DNA of 58,870 nt. Origin: DATJFQ01 sp035495555. Lineage in GTDB: Bacteria; Acidobacteriota; Vicinamibacteria; Vicinamibacterales; 2-12-FULL-66-21. Below, piece by piece: positions 18,188 through 26,460 of this stretch; position 1 is the stretch's first letter, and each line of letters opens with the position of its first letter. The position numbers were made by a program, and so were the translations under genes. The stretch spans positions 1 to 58,870 of the forward strand of contig DATJFQ010000067.1 of assembly GCA_035495555.1 (NCBI GenBank). The letters are read 5' to 3'. A model generated the notes under the pieces. That model did not search any database. It had not been told where the DNA came from and saw only the letters and a list, made by a program, of their open reading frames with translations.

Positions 18188-19402
18188 TTACGTCACCGGC
18201 AGGCCGAGGAAGCCGCGAATCAGCGGGATTTGCTGGGCCTCCTCGAGTAGAAAGCAATCATGGCCGTACGGCGCCTCGATCACGTGGCACTCGGCCGGCT
18301 TCCCGAGCGCGTGCAGCGCGTCGGCGATCTCGCGGGATGCCTCGGGCGGATAGAGCCAGTCCGAGCTGAACGCGATCAGCAGGGTGCGCGCCTTGACGCC
18401 CTGCAGCGCAGCCGACAGGGAGCCGTTGCCGTATTGCCGTGCCAGATCGAAGTACGTCAGCGCGCGCGACGTATAGAGGTACGTGTTCGCGTCGAAACGC
18501 TTGACGAACGCGTCAGCCTGATGCCGAAGATAGTTTTCGACTTGAAATTCCGGCTCGGTGAGCGTGAACCGGATATCGTCGTCGAACTGGAGGCGACGGC
18601 CGAACTTCTGCGCGAGCGCCTCCGCCGAGAGATACGTGACGTGCCCGACCATCCGCGCGACACCCATGCCGGCGTCCGGCTTTCGATCCGTCTCGTAGTA
18701 ATCGCCGCCGGCCCACGCGGGATCGCTCATGATCGCGTTCCGCGCGATGGCGTTCCACGCCATGCCCTGCGCGTGCAGCGCGTGCGTGGACGCGATCGCG
18801 ACGACGGCGTCGACCTGGTCGGGATAGCGGATCGCCCATTCGAACGCCAGCATGCCCCCGAGCGACCCGCCGGCGACCGCCGCAACCCGATCGATCCCGA
18901 GATCGTCGAGGAACACGCGCTGCGTTTTCGCCATGTCGGCGACGGTGATCACCGGGAAGTTCGAGCCGTACGGCCGTCCCGTTGCCGGATCGATGGACGA
19001 AGGCCCCGTCGTCCCGCGACATCCGCCAAGAAGATTCGTCGAGACGACGAAGAAACGATCCGTGTCGAATGCCTTGCCCGGACCGATCATCCCGTCCCAC
19101 CAGCCGAGCGCCTTGCCGGCGGCGCCGTCGCGATCCTCCGCGCCGAATCCGTCGCGCGTACCTGCGGGCGCAGCGGAAATGCCCGCCGCGTGCGCATCGC
19201 CGCTCAGCGCGTGGCACACGAGGACCACGTTATCGCGGGCCGGCGAGAGGGTGCCGTACGTTTCGTAGGCCACACGAACGGGAAACAGATCGCGGCCGCA
19301 ATCGAGCCGAATGGGCTTCGAGAGATTCAGGAACCGCGACTCGACCGTACCGGCTGAGCCGGCGCCGTGTCTGGACGTGAGGACCGCCACACGTGTGATC
19401 AT
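18188..19402 (-). CDS. metX: homoserine O-acetyltransferase
   Basis: 404 residues with the MetX alpha/beta-hydrolase fold. VLVCHALSGDAHAAG forms the oxyanion region. Ser180 in GGSLGGMLAFEW is the nucleophile, and Asp348 (SSDWLYPP) and His381 (YGHDCFL) complete the triad. It activates homoserine with acetyl-CoA for the sulfhydrylase encoded next. Some MetX-fold enzymes use succinyl-CoA, which the sequence alone does not settle; pairing with MetY favours acetyl. The start is ATG 19402. A GTG five codons later, 7 nt after a TATGAT hexamer, is a possible leaderless alternative. The OsmC gene lies divergent, with starts 88 nt apart. Confidence 0.93.
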   Translation of the reverse strand: MITRVAVLTSRHGAGSAGTVESRFLNLSKPIRLDCGRDLFPVRVAYETYGTLSPARDNVVLVCHALSGDAHAAGISAAPAGTRDGFGAEDRDGAAGKALGWWDGMIGPGKAFDTDRFFVVSTNLLGGCRGTTGPSSIDPATGRPYGSNFPVITVADMAKTQRVFLDDLGIDRVAAVAGGSLGGMLAFEWAIRYPDQVDAVVAIASTHALHAQGMAWNAIARNAIMSDPAWAGGDYYETDRKPDAGMGVARMVGHVTYLSAEALAQKFGRRLQFDDDIRFTLTEPEFQVENYLRHQADAFVKRFDANTYLYTSRALTYFDLARQYGNGSLSAALQGVKARTLLIAFSSDWLYPPEASREIADALHALGKPAECHVIEAPYGHDCFLLEEAQQIPLIRGFLGLPVT

Positions 19403-19489
19403 AGCGCCTTGGACATCTGCCCGGCGTGCGCTGAGATATCATCGCAGGTCGGGCAGCAGCAATCTGATCGAGAGGAGCGGGAGGGCACG

Positions 19490-20044
19490 ATGGCCATGGC
19501 GACAGTCAACAACGGAGTCAACGTTCAGGCATTGCTCGACGCGCGGGAAGTGCTCAAGGGCGCTCCCGATGCGGCAAAATTCACCTGGCGTGCCTCGTGT
19601 CACTGGCGGAACGGCACGCACAGCACGTCGAAAGTCGACGGCTTCTTCGGTCTCGGCCAGGAACAGCGCCACAAGACCGTGACGACGTTCGAAGCCGACC
19701 ATCCGGAAATTTTCGCCTCCGAGGACAAGGGCGTCACGCCAATCGAGTACGTCCTCGTCGGGCTTGCGAGCTGCCTGACCGCCGGCGTGGCGGCGGTGGC
19801 GCAGAACCGCGGCATCCAGCTGCGCTCCGTCGAGTCGACGCTCGAAGGCACGATGGATATCCGCGGGATCCTCGGCGTCGACAGCGACGTGCGGAACGGC
19901 TACGACGACATCAGGGTGACGTTCAAGATTGACGCCGATGCGTCGAAGCCCGAGATCGAGGCGCTCGTCGCGCAGTCACAGAAGCGATCGGCGGTCTACG
20001 ACGTCATCACGAACCCGGTGAACGTGACCGTCGAAGTCGTGTAG
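19490..20044 (+). CDS. OsmC family protein
   Basis: 184 residues with the OsmC/Ohr fold. FTWRASCHWRNGTHS near residue 30 and YVLVGLASCLTAGVAAVAQN near 90 carry the two cysteines expected for a peroxide-reactive site. The second, in LASCL, is the best conserved in the family. The central helix precedes GVDSDVRNGYDDIRVTFKI. OsmC proteins reduce organic hydroperoxides or act as general thiol-dependent stress proteins in the cytoplasm. The ATG at 19490 has GGGAGGG upstream; a longer frame to 19367 runs into the metX gene and is unlikely. TATCAT at 19437-19442 is a possible -10 element. The next gene starts about 50 nt downstream, so an operon with the flavoprotein is possible. Confidence 0.87.
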   Translation: MAMATVNNGVNVQALLDAREVLKGAPDAAKFTWRASCHWRNGTHSTSKVDGFFGLGQEQRHKTVTTFEADHPEIFASEDKGVTPIEYVLVGLASCLTAGVAAVAQNRGIQLRSVESTLEGTMDIRGILGVDSDVRNGYDDIRVTFKIDADASKPEIEALVAQSQKRSAVYDVITNPVNVTVEVV

Positions 20045-20097
20045 CGGCCGCGTGGAAACGAGCGCGCGCCGGGTGGTCTGAAGTTCATCGCAAGAAG

Positions 20098-21360
20098 CTG
20101 GCGGGACCTGCCATCGAACGCGTCACCACGATCGTCATCGGCGCCGGCCACGCTGGTCTTGCGGCGAGCTGGTTTCTCTCGGAGCATTCGATCGATCACC
20201 TCGTGCTGGAGCGAGGCGAGATCGCGAACTCCTGGCGTCGCGAGCGGTGGGATTCGCTGCGCCTGCTGACGCCAAAGTGGCTGACGCGTCTGCCGGGTTT
20301 CGGGTACCGCGGCACGGACCCGGACGGCTATATGTCCGTCGGCGACGTGGTCGAATTCATCGAGGGCTTCGCCTCCTCGTCGAAAGCGCCTGTCCGCACG
20401 AATACCGGCGTCACCTCGGTCCGGTACGAGGACCGCGAGTACCGCGTGACGACGAGCGACGGCGAGATGCGATGCGCGACGCTCGTCATCGCCAGCGGCG
20501 CGTGCAACCTGCCGGCGGTGCCGCGACTGAGCGAGTCGATCCCCACGTCGATCGTGCAGGTGACGCCCTTCGAGTACCGCAACCCCTCACAGCTTCCGGA
20601 CGGCGGCGTGCTCGTCGTCGGCGCGTCGGCGACCGGCGTGCAGCTCGCCGCTGAAATTCACGCATCGGGGCGGCCGGTGACGCTCGCCGTCGGCGAACAC
20701 GTCCGGCTGCCGCGCACGTACGGCGGCCGCGACATCCTCTGGTGGATGCAGGCGTCAGGCATCTGGGATGAACCGTACGATCAAATCGATGATCTGTCGC
20801 GCGCGCGAAGGCTTCCGTCGCCGCAGCTTGCGGGCACGCCCGAGCGAACGACGCTCGATCTCAATGCGCTTGCGGACATGGGAATCGAACTGGTCGGACG
20901 CCTGGCGGCCGTACGTGAAGGCCGGGCGCTGTTCTCCGGCGGCCTGCGCCACCTCTTTTCCCTCGCCGACCTGAAGATGGAGCGGCTGCTCGACCGCTTC
21001 GACGAGTGGGCCCGAGCCGCCGGCGTCGACGCAGGCGATCCGGAGCGGTTTCCGCCAACGCGCATTCCCGCGTCGCCGCGGCTGCAGCTCGATCTGCGCA
21101 GCGGTGCCATCCGCACGGTCGTATGGGCGACCGGCTTCCGGCCCGACTATCGCTGGCTGGAGGTTCCTGTGCTCGACGAAAAGGGGATGCTGCGCCACGA
21201 GGGCGGGGTCGTGGAGAGCCCCGGCCTTTACGCCCTCGGGCTGCCCGTCCTTCGGCGGCGCAAGTCGACGTTCATCCACGGCATCGAAGACGACGCGCGG
21301 GACGTCATCGGCCATCTGGTTCGGCAGCTCGCCTCGGCGGCGCGGCGATCCGGCGCGTAG
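20098..21360 (+). CDS. FAD-dependent oxidoreductase (flavin monooxygenase-like); start codon unusual
   Basis: About 420 residues. The FAD-binding Rossmann start is TTIVIGAGHAGLAASWFLSE, continuing with NSWRRERWDSLRLLTPKW. A second dinucleotide site, VLVVGASATGVQLAAEI, lies near residue 175, and VVWATGFRPDYRWL near 345 is the family's ATG motif. It resembles NAD(P)H-dependent flavin monooxygenase/thioredoxin-reductase-like proteins; the substrate is unknown. The first ATG/GTG/TTG in frame is the GTG at 20203, which would delete the FAD motif, so translation must begin earlier. CTG at 20098 is the only near-standard codon. Relatives usually start with M-x-R-V-T-T, which here would be ATC at 20113. 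A sequence error or an AUC/CUG start are both possible. Confidence 0.8.
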   Translation: MAGPAIERVTTIVIGAGHAGLAASWFLSEHSIDHLVLERGEIANSWRRERWDSLRLLTPKWLTRLPGFGYRGTDPDGYMSVGDVVEFIEGFASSSKAPVRTNTGVTSVRYEDREYRVTTSDGEMRCATLVIASGACNLPAVPRLSESIPTSIVQVTPFEYRNPSQLPDGGVLVVGASATGVQLAAEIHASGRPVTLAVGEHVRLPRTYGGRDILWWMQASGIWDEPYDQIDDLSRARRLPSPQLAGTPERTTLDLNALADMGIELVGRLAAVREGRALFSGGLRHLFSLADLKMERLLDRFDEWARAAGVDAGDPERFPPTRIPASPRLQLDLRSGAIRTVVWATGFRPDYRWLEVPVLDEKGMLRHEGGVVESPGLYALGLPVLRRRKSTFIHGIEDDARDVIGHLVRQLASAARRSGA

Positions 21361-21384
21361 CGCTTTGCCCCGGCACCTCGGCGC

Positions 21385-21412
21385 TTGACAACGCCTGCGG
21401 ACTAAATATATT
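21385..21412 (+). promoter_or_regulatory. sigma70-like promoter of the ArsR-SRPBCC operon
   Basis: TTGACA (21385-21390) and TATATT (21407-21412) are separated by 16 nt in an AT-rich patch of otherwise GC-rich sequence. Transcription would start near 21419, about 22 nt before the GTG of the regulator gene. Confidence 0.7.
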
Positions 21413-21439
21413 GTCCGAGCCGACCAATAAAGTTGTCCG
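21411..21439 (+). promoter_or_regulatory. direct repeat TTGTCCG over promoter, candidate operator
   Basis: TTGTCCG occurs at 21411-21417 and 21433-21439, a 22-bp period that puts both copies on the same face of the helix. The first copy overlaps the -10 box and the second touches the start codon of the ArsR-type gene. This fits an autoregulatory site, but that is inference. Confidence 0.4.
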
Positions 21440-21440
21440 C

Positions 21441-22100
21441 GTGGGCGCCAGACACCTCGACATCATCGACGACCCCGCTCGGGCGCGAGTGGCCCTGCAG
21501 CCCGTGCGGTTACGGCTCCTGCATCTGCTGGAGCAACCCCAATCGGCGCCGCAGGTGGCGGAGGCGATCGGCATGCCGCGCCAGCGTGTGCTCTATCACC
21601 TGCGGAAGCTCGAGGTGCAGGGCTTGGTGGAGGCGCACGATCATGGCCGCGTCGGCCGACGCATCGACCGGTCGTACGTCCGCACCGCGACCTCATATGC
21701 GATCGCGCCCAGCACGTTGGGAGGCGTCGCCGTCGACCGGCGCACCGTCGCCGACGCGTTTTCGTACGCCTACCTGTCCGCCGTCGCGGGGCGGGCGCTG
21801 ACCGATCTCGCCGCGCTGGGACGGGCTGCCGCCGCCCGTGGCAAACGCGTACCGACGCTCACGCTGGAAACCGAGGTGCGGTTTGCCACCCCTGGCGATC
21901 AGCGTCGCTTCGCCGACGAACTCACGCTGGCGTTCACAGCCCTCGCCGCAAAATATCATCGCCCCGAGGCGATCACCGGCCGTACGTTCCGGGTCTTCGC
22001 GTGCGGCTACCCCGCCGTGCCACCCCGCACCAACCGCCCCGAACCGGAGCCAGGGGCCGAAGCAGCCGACGGTCCAAACGGCGAGATGGAGACGACATGA
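21441..22100 (+). CDS. ArsR-type winged-helix transcriptional regulator
   Basis: 219 residues. The N-terminal 85 form a helix-turn-helix of the ArsR/HTH_20 type. LRLLHLLEQPQSAPQVAEAI is followed by the recognition region GMPRQRVLYHLRKLEVQGLV. The rest, with DAFSYAYLSAVAGRALTDLA and ETEVRFATPGDQRRFADEL, is an uncharacterised effector or dimerisation region. The GTG at 21441 gives a protein starting VGARHLDIIDDPARARV. It sits directly behind the promoter and repeat. The stop overlaps the start of the SRPBCC gene (ATGA), so the two are coupled. ArsR-SRPBCC pairs are common, and the regulator usually represses its own operon. Confidence 0.85.
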   Translation: MGARHLDIIDDPARARVALQPVRLRLLHLLEQPQSAPQVAEAIGMPRQRVLYHLRKLEVQGLVEAHDHGRVGRRIDRSYVRTATSYAIAPSTLGGVAVDRRTVADAFSYAYLSAVAGRALTDLAALGRAAAARGKRVPTLTLETEVRFATPGDQRRFADELTLAFTALAAKYHRPEAITGRTFRVFACGYPAVPPRTNRPEPEPGAEAADGPNGEMETT

Positions 22101-22906
22101 CAGACGACACCACACGCATCGCCCGTTCGCTCGATCTCAGCATCGACGTCGACGCCACGCTCGAGGAAGTCTGGGAAGCTTTGACAACCGGCGAGGGGAT
22201 CGCGCGCTGGTTCGGCCCTTACGCCGCAGTCACGCCGGGTGAAGGCGGGAGCGTGAGTGTCGGGTGGGATCCCAAGGAGATGTGGGACACGCCGATCACC
22301 GTCTGGGAGCCGATGAAGCGCATGCAGACCGCCAGCGAGATGCCGTCGAAAGACGGCGGCGTTGTTCGGCTCGCGGTCGACTATTACCTGGAAGTCCACG
22401 ACGGCCGCGTCCGCGTCCGTCTCGTGCACTCCGGCTTCGACGACAGCGCGTCCTGGGACGACTACATCGATGGACTCGATGCCGGCTGGTCATTCTTCCT
22501 GTTCAATCTGAAGCAGGCGCTCGAGCGTCATCGCGGCGTCCCCCGTGTGCAGCTTTCTGCCCGCTTCCGGACGAAGGCGCCGGCCGGCAAGGACCACCCC
22601 GTGTTCGGCGCGCGAGGCCTGCGTGTCGAGCCTTCCGTGGCGCAACTGCGGCCGGGCGATCTGTGTCGTCTCTCATTGGCCGGCGTCGACGTCGACGCGA
22701 TGGTCGCGGTGCGTCACGCACCGCGCACGATCGCCTTCCTCGTGCCGGCCTGGAACGACGCGCTCCTCTTCGTCGAGCGCGAAGGGATGAAGGAGACGCA
22801 TGGGATGGGCCTGTGGCTGTCGCTCTACGGCGTTCCCGAGTCCACTGCGGCGCCGCTGCGGCAGGGGCTGCGCGACATCGCGTCGGCGCTGGTCGAATCG
22901 ACCTAG
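22097..22906 (+). CDS. SRPBCC / AHSA1-type protein
   Basis: 269 residues. The first 145 form an SRPBCC (START-like) ligand-binding fold of the Aha1-C/AHSA1 group: SLDLSIDVDATLEEVWEALT, then GIARWFGPYAAVTPGEGG and VRVRLVHSGFDDSASWDDY. The last 120 residues (from about VPRVQLSARFRTKAPAGK) are a second, less clear domain that ends YGVPESTAAPLRQGLRD. The ligand is unknown, but these folds bind hydrophobic small molecules. It is coupled by a 4-nt overlap to the upstream ArsR regulator and is probably the protein whose level that regulator sets. The two-domain length is greater than the common 150-aa AHSA1 proteins. Confidence 0.83.
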   Translation: MTDDTTRIARSLDLSIDVDATLEEVWEALTTGEGIARWFGPYAAVTPGEGGSVSVGWDPKEMWDTPITVWEPMKRMQTASEMPSKDGGVVRLAVDYYLEVHDGRVRVRLVHSGFDDSASWDDYIDGLDAGWSFFLFNLKQALERHRGVPRVQLSARFRTKAPAGKDHPVFGARGLRVEPSVAQLRPGDLCRLSLAGVDVDAMVAVRHAPRTIAFLVPAWNDALLFVEREGMKETHGMGLWLSLYGVPESTAAPLRQGLRDIASALVEST

Positions 22907-22917
22907 ATCAAGTCCCC

Positions 22918-23004
22918 CGACGGACGGGGTCAGACCCCGGTCGTCGGATTACACACCTGGAAAAGCGACGGACGGGGTCAGACCCCGGTCGTCGGATTAC
23001 ACAC
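22918..23004. repeat. tandem palindromic repeat, two copies, 48-bp period (REP-like)
   Basis: A 39-nt unit is perfectly repeated at 22918-22956 and 22966-23004, separated by 9 nt. The centre of each unit is the palindrome GGGGTCAGACCCC, flanked by CGACG on the left and CGTCG on the right, so each copy can fold into a long hairpin with two mismatched pairs. Each unit ends GGATTACACAC. The array starts 12 nt after the SRPBCC stop. This resembles REP-type elements, and similar GGGGTC/GACCCC palindromes are widespread in soil bacteria. The rest of the 311-nt gap, to 23217, has only the PadR promoter region. A role as terminator or mRNA stabiliser of the operon is possible. Confidence 0.75.
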
Positions 23005-23172
23005 TCACACGCGGGTCCGCACAGCCTTTCCACAGGCGTGCGCAATTCCTGCCGCAAATCGCTGCCAATTCGCGTGCCGTCGGGGGCAGAATCCCACTCC
23101 CGCCAGCATCGACCGGCACGCCTGAAACCACGTCCGTCTTGACGATCGAGCCCGGCGCGTAGATCGGCGTCG

Positions 23173-23207
23173 TTGACATGCATCGTTTGTCGATGTATCG
23201 TTCGTCG
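23173..23207 (+). promoter_or_regulatory. PadR operon promoter with direct repeat
   Basis: TTGACA (23173-23178) and TATCGT (23196-23201) are 17 nt apart. ATCGTTTGTCG at 23182-23192 and ATCGTTCGTCG at 23197-23207 form a direct repeat with a 15-bp period covering the -10 region, a likely PadR operator. Transcription would start about 10 nt before the PadR ATG, and no Shine-Dalgarno site is present. Confidence 0.55.
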
Positions 23208-23217
23208 CTGCCGACGC

Positions 23218-23559
23218 ATGCGCAACAAGACCTCCATCGCCTCCGAACTGCTGCCTGGCACCCTCGAGATGCTGATCCTGAAGACACTCACGCGCGGGCC
23301 GGCGCATGGCTACGCGATCGCGCGGCATCTCGAGCAGACGTCGTCGGACGTGCTGCAGGTCGGCGAGAGTTCGCTCTACCCCGCGCTGCAGCGCCTGCTC
23401 GTCAACGACTGGGCGACGGCTGAGTGGGGCGAGACCGACACCGGACGTCGCGCGCGGTTCTATCGCATCACGGCTGCCGGTCGTAAGCGGCTCGCGGCGG
23501 AGTCCGCCGGGTTCGACCGGATGATTGGCGCCATCGCGGCGATCATGCACGCGGGGTGA
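23218..23559 (+). CDS. PadR family transcriptional regulator
   Basis: 113 residues, a compact PadR winged helix. LLPGTLEMLILKTLTRGPAH contains helix 1, GYAIARHLEQTSSDVLQVGE the recognition region and SSLYPALQRLLVNDWATAEW the conserved PadR core. TGRRARFYRITAAGRKRLA forms the wing, and a short C-terminal helix is probably used for dimerisation. The ATG at 23218 begins MRNKTSIASELL. It lies 4 nt upstream of the ADOP permease gene on the same strand, so the two form an operon. PadR-ADOP pairs are typical of Acidobacteriota, with PadR the likely repressor of the permease. The inducing ligand is unknown. Confidence 0.92.
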   Translation: MRNKTSIASELLPGTLEMLILKTLTRGPAHGYAIARHLEQTSSDVLQVGESSLYPALQRLLVNDWATAEWGETDTGRRARFYRITAAGRKRLAAESAGFDRMIGAIAAIMHAG

Positions 23560-23563
23560 CACG

Positions 23564-26293
23564 ATGTTCGCGCGCCTGCGGAACAAGCTTCGATACCTGG
23601 TGCGGGGCGAACGCATTGACAGCGACGTCGCGAAGGAACTCGAATTCCATCGCGAGATGCTGGCCGAGGACGAGCGCCGGCGTGGTCACAGCGCCGCGGC
23701 CGCGGCGCTCAACGCGCGCCGAAGGATGGGCAACACCACCCTCATGACCGAGTCCGCGCGGGAGGCGTGGATCGTATCCTGGCTCGACGCGCTCGGCCGC
23801 GACGTGCGGTACGCACTGCGCTCGTTCCGGCGATATCCTGGATTCACCGCCGTCGCGCTCGTGACGCTGGCGCTCGGCATCGGCGCGAACACCGCGATCT
23901 TTCAACTGGTCGACACCGTGATGCTGCGGACGTTGCCGGTCGAGCAGCCGTACGAACTCACCGCGCTGCGCCGGACGCTGTCGTACTGGCAGTACCAGCA
24001 GATTCGCGACCGGAATCAGGTCTTCACCGGCACCGCTGGCATGCGGACGATGACCGCGGCCACGCTCGAATCCGATGGGCGGAGCCTCGGGCCGGCGACG
24101 ACGGAGCTGGTGTCGGGAAACTACTTCGGCGTGCTTGGCGTCACGCCCGTGATTGGACGCGCGATCACCGTCGAGGACGACAAGGCGGTTGGTTCGGGAC
24201 CCGTCGCAGTGATCAGCTACGGTTTGTGGCAGCGCGCGTTCGGTGGATCGCCGACGGTCCTGGGCCGCACGATCCGAGTGAACGACGGCGCGATCAGCGG
24301 AGGAACGAGCGGTTTCGAGCCCGAGCCGACGCTGCCGCCGGTGCAGCCGCTGTTGACGATCATCGGCGTGGCCCCCCAAGCTTTTTTCGGCGCGTCTGTG
24401 GGTACGATTGTCGACGTGTGGGTGCCGATGACGATGCAGCCGATTCTCACGCCCGGACGCGCATGGATCACACGGCGGTCGGCGTACTGGGTCAACGTGA
24501 TCGGACGGCTCCGTCCTGGCATGTCGGTCGCGCAGGCAGGAACGCAGTTGACGCCGCTGTGGCGGCAGATCCGTCTCGAGGAGATCGGTCCGGCCAGCTC
24601 GGAGGAAGACCGACGCAACGTGCTGAAGTCTCAGCTCGAGGTCGAGTCCGCCGCAAAAGGATTCGCGGGCCTGCGTCGCGAGTTCTCGCAGCCGTTGCTG
24701 ATCCTGATGACGGTGGTCACGCTCGTCCTGCTGATCGCGTGCCTCAACGTCTCCAACCTGCTGCTGGCGCGCGCGACGGCGAGGCGCCAGGAAATCTCGA
24801 TGCGCCTCTCGCTCGGGGCCAGCCGCGCGCGGCTCGTCCGCCAGTTGCTGACGGAGAGCCTCCTCCTCGCGGGACTCGGCGGCCTCCTCGGCCTGGGCGT
24901 CGCCGTCCTCGGCGAACGCGTGCTCGTCCGCATGGTCTCGGCCGATGCGCAGAACCTGCGGCTGCCGCTGACACCGGACTCGCGCATCCTGTTCTTTACG
25001 ACCGCGGTGTCACTGGCGAGCGGTGTCGTGTTCGGCCTCCTGCCGGCGCTGCGCGGAACGCGGCGCGATCTGCAGCACACGTTGAAGGAATCGTCGCGCG
25101 GGTCGACGGCCGCACGCGGGCGAACGAGCCAGGCGCTCGTCGCCCTCCAGATCGGTGTGTCGCTCGTACTGATCGTCGCCTGCGGCTTGTTCGTGCAAAC
25201 GCTCATCAACCTCAAACGCGAGCCTGTCGGCTATGACCGCCAGCACCTCCTGGTGGTCCGGATGGATCCGGTCGGCGCGGGATACCGCAAGGACGCGATC
25301 AGCCGCGCGGTCCTCGACCTGCAACGGGGCTTCGCCGCGCTCCCCAACGTCGCATCGGTGACATTTTCCGAAAACGGGCTGTTCAGCGGCACGGAATCGG
25401 GCACGTCGCTCGAGGTCGAAGGCTTCAAACCGGCGACGGAGGACGACAGCAACGCGCGATTCGATCAGGCCGGACCCGGCTACTTCTCCGGCGTCGGCAT
25501 TCCGCTCGTGCTCGGCCGCGACTTCACCGACAGGGACGCGATCGGCGCGCTGCGTGTCACCATCATCAACGAGACGATGGCGCGGTTCTATTTTCCGAAT
25601 CAGAACCCGATCGGTAAACGCTTCCGGAGTAACGTCCCAGGCGCTCCGTGGCTCGACATTGTCGGTGTGGCGCGCGACGCGCAGGACCACGATCTGCGTG
25701 AGAAGCCGGTGCGTCGCTTCTACGTGTCGTATCTTCAGCCGATCGACGGCATCACGACGGTCAACTTCGAAATCCGCGCGGCCGGCGATCCAGCGCCGCT
25801 CGTCGCGGCGGTCCGCGAGCAGACGCGGCAATTCGATCCGAAGCTCCAGATCCTGAGTGTGCGCACGGCGCAGGACCTGATCGACCGCGACATCGTGACC
25901 GAGCGGCTCGTCGCGAAGCTCTCGACGGTGTTCGGCGTGCTCGCGCTGCTGCTCGCGGCCATCGGTCTGTACGGGGTGATGTCGTATGCGGTCGCGCGCC
26001 GGACGAGCGAGATCGGCGTCCGCATGGCGCTCGGTGCGACCCGCGGCGCCGTCGCATCGATGATCCTTCGCGAGATCGTCCTCCTCGTCGCGATGGGCAG
26101 CGTCGTCGGCGCGGCGGGAGCGCTCGGCCTAGGACGGTTCGTGGACAGCCTGATGTTCGGGTTGGCGCCGCGCGACCCGCGGACGCTCGGTGGCGCCATT
26201 CTCGTGCTGCTGGCCGTTGCGCTCCTCGCCGGGTATCTGCCCGCGCGACGTGCCGCGCGAATCGATCCCATCACAGCCCTGCGCAGCGAATAG
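23564..26293 (+). CDS. ADOP-type ABC transporter permease with N-terminal extension
   Basis: 909 residues. About 80 cytoplasmic residues (LRNKLRYLVRGERIDSDVAK, LNARRRMGNTTLMTESAREA) precede the first membrane helix, a domain that marks PadR-linked ADOP proteins. Two MacB_PCD-FtsX units follow. The first has TLALGIGANTAIFQLVDTV and VLLIACLNVSNLLLARATAR, the second ALVALQIGVSLVLIVACGLF. The C-terminal FtsX block contains IGLYGVMSYAVARRTSEIGV. About ten membrane helices are expected. The start ATG at 23564 is 4 nt after the PadR stop. No ATPase gene is adjacent, so it is an orphan permease whose energy source and substrate are unknown. Confidence 0.92.
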   Translation: MFARLRNKLRYLVRGERIDSDVAKELEFHREMLAEDERRRGHSAAAAALNARRRMGNTTLMTESAREAWIVSWLDALGRDVRYALRSFRRYPGFTAVALVTLALGIGANTAIFQLVDTVMLRTLPVEQPYELTALRRTLSYWQYQQIRDRNQVFTGTAGMRTMTAATLESDGRSLGPATTELVSGNYFGVLGVTPVIGRAITVEDDKAVGSGPVAVISYGLWQRAFGGSPTVLGRTIRVNDGAISGGTSGFEPEPTLPPVQPLLTIIGVAPQAFFGASVGTIVDVWVPMTMQPILTPGRAWITRRSAYWVNVIGRLRPGMSVAQAGTQLTPLWRQIRLEEIGPASSEEDRRNVLKSQLEVESAAKGFAGLRREFSQPLLILMTVVTLVLLIACLNVSNLLLARATARRQEISMRLSLGASRARLVRQLLTESLLLAGLGGLLGLGVAVLGERVLVRMVSADAQNLRLPLTPDSRILFFTTAVSLASGVVFGLLPALRGTRRDLQHTLKESSRGSTAARGRTSQALVALQIGVSLVLIVACGLFVQTLINLKREPVGYDRQHLLVVRMDPVGAGYRKDAISRAVLDLQRGFAALPNVASVTFSENGLFSGTESGTSLEVEGFKPATEDDSNARFDQAGPGYFSGVGIPLVLGRDFTDRDAIGALRVTIINETMARFYFPNQNPIGKRFRSNVPGAPWLDIVGVARDAQDHDLREKPVRRFYVSYLQPIDGITTVNFEIRAAGDPAPLVAAVREQTRQFDPKLQILSVRTAQDLIDRDIVTERLVAKLSTVFGVLALLLAAIGLYGVMSYAVARRTSEIGVRMALGATRGAVASMILREIVLLVAMGSVVGAAGALGLGRFVDSLMFGLAPRDPRTLGGAILVLLAVALLAGYLPARRAARIDPITALRSE

Positions 26294-26373
26294 CCGGGCG
26301 GGCATCCACGGCGAATTTCGCTGGCGCTCGTTTCGCGCCCTTGTTGAGTCCGGTCACTACGTCATTCACTCGA

Positions 26374-26402
26374 TTGTCCAGGCGAGCCGCCCTTCCTATA
26401 GT
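26374..26402 (+). promoter_or_regulatory. promoter-like element before cupin gene
   Basis: TTGTCC (26374-26379) and TATAGT (26397-26402) with a 17-nt spacer. Transcription would start near 26409, about 50 nt upstream of the cupin ATG. Confidence 0.45.
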
Positions 26403-26460
26403 GCTTTCAGGACGTGGTCGGCCGGTGGCCGCCACGCCGCAACCTGAAAGGAGCACTCAT

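Noticed and set aside
22918..23004. CRISPR-like pattern from the repeated unit
   Set aside because: Only two copies and a 9-nt spacer, with no cas genes; a palindromic tandem repeat fits better.
22908..23291. Possible small gene on the minus strand across the repeat region, including an ATG near 23179
   Set aside because: It overlaps the PadR promoter and the palindromic repeats, with no ribosome site and no recognisable motif.
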